Origin: VBDM01 sp035499735
GTDB taxonomy: Bacteria; Pseudomonadota; Gammaproteobacteria; Burkholderiales; SG8-39
Direction: 5' to 3'
Length of the DNA stretch: 64,000 nt
Assembly: GCA_035499735.1 (NCBI GenBank)
Contig: DATJYC010000001.1
Coordinates: forward strand, 1 to 64,000
The notes beneath the pieces are model-generated. The model saw only the letters and a program-made list of their open reading frames with translations. It was not told the DNA's origin and made no database searches. Each line of letters begins with the position of its first letter. Positions within the stretch are counted from its first letter, which is position 1. The position numbers and the translations under genes are program-made. Below are positions 59,423-64,000 of this stretch, piece by piece.

Positions 59423-60357
59423 CACCCTTCCCTCAAAGCTTGCACTCCCGACTCGATCGCCCCCCGGTCGGCGAGCGCCAGAGCCTGGAGCGCGTCGGCG
59501 ATGCGCTTGGTGAGCGGCGCGAGGATCTTGCCGGGACCGCATTCGAAGATGTGCGTGACGCCCCGCGCAGCCATCTCCTTCACGCATTGGACCCAGAGCA
59601 CGGGGTGGTCCGCCTGCGTCACGAGCGCCTTACGAATCGCGTCCGGATCGTTGTGGCTCTTCGCGTCGACGTTGTGTATCACGGGAATGCGCGGAGGATT
59701 GATCGCGATCTTCGACAGGGCCTCGCCCAGCCTAATTGCAGCCGGCTTCATGAGCGAGGAGTGGAACGGCGCACTGACCGGAAGCGGAACCGCTCGCTTC
59801 GCGCCCAGAGTCTTGGCGACTTCCATCGCCCGCTTTACCGCTTCGGCATGTCCCGCGATAACGACCTGAGCGGGCGCGTTCCAGTTCACCGGCTCGCAGA
59901 CCTCGCTTCCTGCGGCCTTGGCGCACGCGTCCCGCACCTTCTGGTCATCGAGACCGAGAATTGCCGCCATCGCGCCCTGGCCTTGAGGCACCGCCTCCTG
60001 CATCGCGCTCGCGCGCAGGCGCACCAGCGGAAGGCAGTCTGCGAAGGAGATCGTGCCCGACGCCACCAGCGCGGTGTATTCCCCGAGGCTGTGCCCCGCG
60101 ACGAGCGAAGGCTCCGCGCCGCCCAGCTCGCGCCACAGACGCCACGCGCAGATCCCCGCTGTGACCATGACCGGCTGCGTGTTGACCGTGCGGTTGAGCT
60201 CCTCGGCCGGACCCTCGGCCATGAGCTTGCCGACGTCCTGCTTGAGAATGTCCGACGCTTCCTGGAGCGTCGCGCGGACCACCGGCGCGTCGCCGTACCC
60301 CGCGAGCATCCCGACCGACTGCGATCCCTGCCCGGGAAAAACCAAGGCGAGCTTCAT
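59422..60357 (-). CDS. fabD: Malonyl-CoA:ACP transacylase
   Basis: The protein has 311 residues. It has FPGQGSQSVGM at the start, the nucleophile Ser90 in VAGHSLGEYTAL, and the catalytic His in SAPFHSSLMKPA. It makes malonyl-ACP. The ATG shares one base with the fabH stop (TAATG). Confidence 0.98.
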   Translation of the reverse strand: MKLALVFPGQGSQSVGMLAGYGDAPVVRATLQEASDILKQDVGKLMAEGPAEELNRTVNTQPVMVTAGICAWRLWRELGGAEPSLVAGHSLGEYTALVASGTISFADCLPLVRLRASAMQEAVPQGQGAMAAILGLDDQKVRDACAKAAGSEVCEPVNWNAPAQVVIAGHAEAVKRAMEVAKTLGAKRAVPLPVSAPFHSSLMKPAAIRLGEALSKIAINPPRIPVIHNVDAKSHNDPDAIRKALVTQADHPVLWVQCVKEMAARGVTHIFECGPGKILAPLTKRIADALQALALADRGAIESGVQALREG

Positions 60358-61316
60358 TACATCTCCACCAGCGCCGCGCCCCAGGTGAAACCGCCCCCTA
60401 CGCCCTGCAGCATTACCTTGTGACCGGGCCTGACGCGCCCGTCGCGGATTGCCAAGTCGAGCGCAAGCGGGACCGAGGCCGCGGAGGTATTGGCATGGCG
60501 GTCCACGGTGACGATGAGCTTGGAACGGTCCAGTCCGAGCTTCCTCGCGGTCGCCTCCAGAATGCGCACGTTCGCCTGGTGCGGAATGAGCCAGTCGATG
60601 TCCGCAACGTTCAGCCCGCACTGCGCCAGCGTTTCGCGCGCCGATTCGTCGAGGACCTTCACGGCGAACTTGAACACTGCCTGCCCGTCCATCTGCAGAT
60701 ATGGCGAGCCCACGATCTTGCCGCCGCTCACGTTTCCCGGCACCGACAGGATGCCCGCTTGCGACCCGTCGGCGTGGAGCACGCTGCCGAGGATTCCCGG
60801 GCTGGCGTCCGCCCGGAGGACCACGGCGCCGGCACCGTCGCCGAACAGCACCGCCGTGGCACGGTCGTTCCAGTCGAGAATGCGGGAGTACACTTCGCTA
60901 CCCACGACCAGCGCACAGCGATGCTGCCCCGAGCGGATCATCTTGTCCGCGATCGCCAGCGCGTAGACGAAACCGCTGCACACCGCCTGGATGTCGAAAG
61001 CGGCGCAACCCTTCGCTCCGAGCTTCGCCTGCATAATGCAGGCCGTGCTCGGAAAAATGTAGTCAGGGGTCGCGGTAGCGACGATGATGAGGTCGATGTC
61101 CTCGACCTGGACGCCGGCCGCGGCGAGCGCAGCGCGACTCGCTTCAGTGGCGAGATCGCTCGACGCCTGCGAAGCGTCCGCGATGTGTCGCTGCCGGATT
61201 CCCGTGCGCGTGCGGATCCACTCGTCGGAGGTATCCATGCGCCGCGCCAACTCTTCGTTGGTCACGACTTTGGCGGGTAGGAAGCTCCCTGTGCCGACGA
61301 TGCGCGACCAGATCAT
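60357..61316 (-). CDS. fabH: 3-oxoacyl-ACP synthase III
   Basis: The protein has 319 residues. The catalytic Cys113 (IQAVCSGFVYAL), His in PHQANVRILE and Asn in VDRHANTSAASVP are present. It starts fatty-acid synthesis from acetyl-CoA and malonyl-ACP. The ATG overlaps the plsX stop. Confidence 0.98.
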   Translation of the reverse strand: MIWSRIVGTGSFLPAKVVTNEELARRMDTSDEWIRTRTGIRQRHIADASQASSDLATEASRAALAAAGVQVEDIDLIIVATATPDYIFPSTACIMQAKLGAKGCAAFDIQAVCSGFVYALAIADKMIRSGQHRCALVVGSEVYSRILDWNDRATAVLFGDGAGAVVLRADASPGILGSVLHADGSQAGILSVPGNVSGGKIVGSPYLQMDGQAVFKFAVKVLDESARETLAQCGLNVADIDWLIPHQANVRILEATARKLGLDRSKLIVTVDRHANTSAASVPLALDLAIRDGRVRPGHKVMLQGVGGGFTWGAALVEM

Positions 61317-62338
61317 TGTCCGACCGCCTCGGCGGTCTCGGCGGCTCCAAAGCGCGCCACCAGCCTGCGAAGCACCTCGTTCCTGACCTCCTCGGCGGCG
61401 CGTTCGATCGCGCGCATGAAGCCCAGAGCATCCGCGGAGCCGTGGCTCTTCACGACGATGCCCTTCAGTCCCAGCAGCGTGGCGCCGTTGAAGTGGCGCG
61501 GATCGAGGCGCCTGCGGAAGGCGAACAACACCGGCAGTACCAGCACGGCAGCAAGCTTGGTGAGCGGGCTGCGCATGAACTCCTGGCGGATGAAGCTGCG
61601 CACCATCTGCGCGATCCCCTCGGACGCCTTGAGCATGACGTTGCCGACGAAACCGTCGCACACCACGACGTCCGCTGCGCCTTTGTATATGCCGTCGCCC
61701 TCGATATTGCCGATGAAGTTGAGGCCGCTTCCGCGCAACAGCTCTCCCGCCTTCTTGACCACCTCGTTGCCCTTGATGTCCTCTTCGCCGATGTTGAGTA
61801 GGCCGACGCTGGGACGCTCCTTGTGCTCGACAGCCGACACCAGCGTCGCCCCCATGATCGCGAATTGAAGCAGATGCTCCGGCGCACAATCCACGTTCGC
61901 CCCGAGGTCGAGCACATACGTGCTTCCACGCAGCGTGGGCAGGGCCGAGATGATCGCGGGGCGATCGATGCCCGGCAGCGTCTTAAGGACGAAGCGCGAG
62001 ATCGCCATGAGGGCGCCGGTGTTGCCCGCGCTGACGCAGGCGTGCGCCCCGCCGTTCTTCACTAGATCGACGGCGACGCGGATGGAGGAATCCTTCTTGC
62101 CGCGAAGCGCGAGCGCCGGCGATTCATCCATGGCCACGACCTCGCTCGCGTGCTGGATGCGAAGCCGAGGACCGGTCTTCGCGCCGCGCGCCTTGAGCTC
62201 GGCCTCGATCGCGTCGTGCAGACCCACCAGGACGATGTCTACTCCCGGGTTGGACTTGAGGAAATTCAGGGCGGCCGGCACCGTTACGTGCGGACCGTGA
62301 TCGCCGCCCATGCAATCGATGGCTACGGTCGTGTCCAT
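61313..62338 (-). CDS. plsX: Phosphate acyltransferase PlsX
   Basis: The protein has 341 residues. It starts MDTTVAIDCMGGDHGPHVTV and contains GNTGALMAISRF and NIGEEDIKGNEVVK. It makes acyl-phosphate from acyl-ACP for phospholipid synthesis. It is set between rpmF and fabH as in most proteobacteria. Confidence 0.98.
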   Translation of the reverse strand: MDTTVAIDCMGGDHGPHVTVPAALNFLKSNPGVDIVLVGLHDAIEAELKARGAKTGPRLRIQHASEVVAMDESPALALRGKKDSSIRVAVDLVKNGGAHACVSAGNTGALMAISRFVLKTLPGIDRPAIISALPTLRGSTYVLDLGANVDCAPEHLLQFAIMGATLVSAVEHKERPSVGLLNIGEEDIKGNEVVKKAGELLRGSGLNFIGNIEGDGIYKGAADVVVCDGFVGNVMLKASEGIAQMVRSFIRQEFMRSPLTKLAAVLVLPVLFAFRRRLDPRHFNGATLLGLKGIVVKSHGSADALGFMRAIERAAEEVRNEVLRRLVARFGAAETAEAVGQ

Positions 62339-62371
62339 GCGCGGAGGCGCAGCGCGCCTGCCGGTCGGGAT

Positions 62372-62551
62372 TTACTCGCCCTTCGTCTTGACGACCTTCT
62401 TGCCGCGGTAGTAGCCGCTCGGGCTGATATGGTGGCGCAGGTGCACCTCGCCCGTTGTCGGCTCGACCGCGAGCGGCGGGTTGGTCAGAAAGTCATGGGC
62501 GCGATGCATCCCGCGCTTGGAGGGGGATTTCTTGTTCTGCTGAACCGCCAT
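62372..62551 (-). CDS. rpmF: 50S ribosomal protein L32
   Basis: The protein has 59 residues, a short gene easy to miss. It reads MAVQQNKKSPSKRGMHRAHD at the start and ends in GYYRGKKVVKTKGE. It is the usual cysteine-free L32. It lies 12 bases after yceD with a Shine-Dalgarno GGAGC before the ATG. Confidence 0.98.
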   Translation of the reverse strand: MAVQQNKKSPSKRGMHRAHDFLTNPPLAVEPTTGEVHLRHHISPSGYYRGKKVVKTKGE

Positions 62552-62563
62552 GTGAAAGCTCCT

Positions 62564-62989
62564 TCAATTCGTATCGCCGTACTGTGCACACTGCTCATGC
62601 CGCGTCGCCATCGGCAGCTCGAGGATCACCTCGTCCTCGACGAGCCACGCCACATCCATGTTCCGGGACGCAAGCACGCGATCGATGTCGTCGTCGGCCT
62701 CCGAAATCTCGCGCATGTTCTCCGCGAGCTGCAACTCGACGTCGACCGCGATGGGAAACCGGATCGGATCGAGGCAGCGCTGGCAGAGCAGCTTAACCGA
62801 TCCCCTCACGGAAAGCCGCAAGCATGGCTTGCCGTTGCCCGCGCGGCCTCCGCGCAGGTGGTACTCCAGCCCTTCGGTCGAGCACTGCAGCTGCGCCAGC
62901 CGCGGCAAGCGCTCCATGCCCACCACGCCGCGGCGTTCCTGCGCGGCGCGCGCGAATTGGAGGCCGTCGATCACCTCCGCTTGCGACAT
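62564..62989 (-). CDS. yceD: 23S rRNA accumulation protein YceD (DUF177)
   Basis: The protein has 141 residues. It contains LPRLAQLQCSTEGLEYHL, then a CxxC in LLCQRCLDPIRFPIAVDVEL, typical of DUF177/YceD. It helps 23S rRNA accumulation in E. coli and plants. It is the first gene of the rpmF-plsX-fab operon. There is no Shine-Dalgarno; the promoter's -10 lies only 9 bases from the start codon. Confidence 0.93.
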   Translation of the reverse strand: MSQAEVIDGLQFARAAQERRGVVGMERLPRLAQLQCSTEGLEYHLRGGRAGNGKPCLRLSVRGSVKLLCQRCLDPIRFPIAVDVELQLAENMREISEADDDIDRVLASRNMDVAWLVEDEVILELPMATRHEQCAQYGDTN

Positions 62990-62998
62990 AGGGGCCGC

Positions 62999-63027
62999 AT
63001 GATATTATGTTTGCCTCGGAGTGTCAA
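62999..63027 (-). promoter_or_regulatory. Promoter of the yceD-rpmF-plsX-fab operon
   Basis: In minus-strand reading there is a perfect TTGACA (63027-63022), a 17-base spacer, and TATCAT (63004-62999). The predicted transcript starts about 3 bases before the yceD ATG. Confidence 0.75.
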
Positions 63028-63418
63028 AAGAAATTCCAAGTTGTTCAGAGCGTTAGTGCACTTTTTGATCCTCGCGGGCGCGGTCGCACCGGCGTTCGGC
63101 CAAGTATTCAAGTGGGTGGACGAACGGGGCGTCACGCACTACGGCGAGCGCCCTCCGCAGGGTGGAAAGGCAAGCGAGGTTCCGGACAAGCTCGGGACCC
63201 CGGGAGGTATCCCGCCCAGGGCTTCCCAGGGGGACGCCAAACCCCCGGAGCCCGAGAAAACCGAGGAGACAAAACGCAAGGAGCAATGCGATCAGCAGCG
63301 CGAGCTGCTCGACCGGTTGGTGCAGAACGAGCTCGGCAGCGGCAAGGTACAAATCGACAGGGCCAACGCGATCGCCCGCCAGGAAAAGCTCGTCGCCGAG
63401 CGATGCAAAGGGCAATGA
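62999..63418 (+). CDS. Exported DUF4124-domain protein
   Basis: The protein has up to 139 residues. A signal peptide (LVHFLILAGAVAPAFG) precedes the DUF4124 core (QVFKWVDERGVTHYGERPPQ). A charged tail with a coiled-coil-like QQRELLDRLVQNELG and two Cys follows. The ATG at 62999 overlaps the -10 box of the divergent yceD promoter, so a later start, TTG at 63041 or GTG at 63056, is quite possible. The function is unknown. It overlaps maf by four bases. Confidence 0.82.
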   Translation: MILCLPRSVKRNSKLFRALVHFLILAGAVAPAFGQVFKWVDERGVTHYGERPPQGGKASEVPDKLGTPGGIPPRASQGDAKPPEPEKTEETKRKEQCDQQRELLDRLVQNELGSGKVQIDRANAIARQEKLVAERCKGQ

Positions 63419-64000
63419 CGCCCAAGCCCGGACTGGTTCTCGCTTCGACTTCCCCGTATAGACGAGCTCTCCTGCAGCGTCTGGGACTGGAGTTCTCCGT
63501 TGCCGACCCTGCGGTCGCCGAGGAGCGGCGCGCCGACGAAGCGCCGCATGCCATGGCGAAGCGACTCGCCGAGGCCAAGGCAAGGGCGGTCGCCGACCGC
63601 TTCCCCGGGAGCCTCGTCATCGGCAGCGACCAGGTCGCGGTATGCGACGGCGAGATCCTGGACAAGCCCGGAACGCACGCCAATGCGGTACGGCAGCTGC
63701 GCCTGCTCTCGGGCCGGGAAGCGGTGTTCCATACGGCGGTGTGCGTACACGGCGCGCGCGGCGGGCGCACCGGGACCCGCTTGGTGCCCTGCCGCGTCAC
63801 CTTCCGCGAGCTCGACGACGCGGCCATCGCGCGCTATCTCGCGAGAGAGCAACCCTACGACTGCGCCGGCAGCGCCAAGTCGGAAGGGCTGGGCATTTCC
63901 CTCATCGCGAGAGTAGAGAGCGAGGATCCGACCGCTCTTGTCGGGCTACCGCTGATCGCGCTGGTGGAGTTGCTGCACGAGCAGGGCGTCGATGTCCCGT
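63415..64000 (+). CDS. Maf-family nucleotide pyrophosphatase (3' end cut)
   Basis: At least 195 residues are visible and the gene runs off the window. The motifs are VLASTSPYRRALLQRLGLEF (SxxR), the catalytic Asp in VIGSDQVAV, and the YDCAGSAKSEGLGI box. Enzymes of this YceF-type hydrolyse non-canonical or methylated NTPs (for example m7GTP). The ATG overlaps the stop of the DUF4124 gene (ATGA). Confidence 0.93.
   Translation, partial: MTPKPGLVLASTSPYRRALLQRLGLEFSVADPAVAEERRADEAPHAMAKRLAEAKARAVADRFPGSLVIGSDQVAVCDGEILDKPGTHANAVRQLRLLSGREAVFHTAVCVHGARGGRTGTRLVPCRVTFRELDDAAIARYLAREQPYDCAGSAKSEGLGISLIARVESEDPTALVGLPLIALVELLHEQGVDVP

Noticed and set aside
1..64000. CRISPR arrays, insertion sequences, phage genes, toxin-antitoxin or defence islands
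   Set aside because: No regularly spaced repeats, transposase motifs or related genes were seen on either strand.

Overview
The window is high-GC DNA from a betaproteobacterium. Several gene neighbourhoods are signatures of that class: rimP-nusA-infB-rbfA-truB-rpsO-pnp; lepA-lepB-DUF4845-rnc-era-recO-pdxJ-acpS-nagZ; uvrC-pgsA followed by tRNA-Gly/Cys/Leu; and yceD-rpmF-plsX-fabH-fabD-fabG-acpP-fabF running into rpoE-rseA-mucB-degQ. I see no phage, insertion sequence, CRISPR array or rRNA. Nearly all of the sequence is core chromosome. The first ~2.15 kb (a DMT transporter and most of dapC) has a different, Burkholderiaceae-like codon style. The change falls inside dapC, so this end may be an assembly chimera or a recombination tract.

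Layout, left to right. 1-8.0 kb: truncated EamA transporter, then the lysine/peptidoglycan genes dapC-dapD-dapE with a PilT/PilU-type ATPase between dapD and dapE, then prmB and a UbiD-family decarboxylase. 8.0-13.6 kb: tRNA-His, a small ParB-like protein and an AraC regulator; facing them a GST, CHASE2-adenylate cyclase, SH3 protein and M48 protease operon, with tRNA-Arg and tRNA-Pro upstream. 13.7-28.4 kb: a DksA-family protein, then on the minus strand pnp, rpsO and the rimP-to-truB translation/transcription operon, and upstream of it the hydrolase-PHP-M50-trpS-scpA-scpB-rluB operon that ends in an intrinsic terminator. 28.4-34.2 kb: gamma-carbonic anhydrase, an SDR, and a four-gene Gld-type ABC system (ATPase, permease, GldG-like, DUF4340). 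34.4-38.3 kb: a 7Fe-type ferredoxin followed by a 1169-residue fusion of NfnB/GltD-like and NfnA/PyrK-like modules. 38.3-44.5 kb: DUF1178, a membrane protein, three tRNAs, pgsA, uvrC, a uracil-DNA glycosylase, and divergently efp, an SDR and a small secreted Cys protein. 44.5-56.5 kb: CDF exporter, nagZ to lepA, then degQ-mucB-rseA-rpoE (envelope stress). 56.6-64 kb: ygfX, the fatty-acid cluster up to yceD, and divergently a DUF4124 protein and maf (cut by the window edge).

The most unusual content is (i) the ferredoxin plus single-chain Nfn-like fusion, a candidate NAD(P)H:ferredoxin oxidoreductase; (ii) a promoter followed at once by a UUCG-capped intrinsic terminator in the short rimP-nusA leader, with a similar hairpin in front of lepA; (iii) several promoters whose -10 boxes lie so close to start codons that leaderless mRNAs are predicted; and (iv) the composition break in dapC. 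Gene identities come from reading the translated proteins. No database search was possible.
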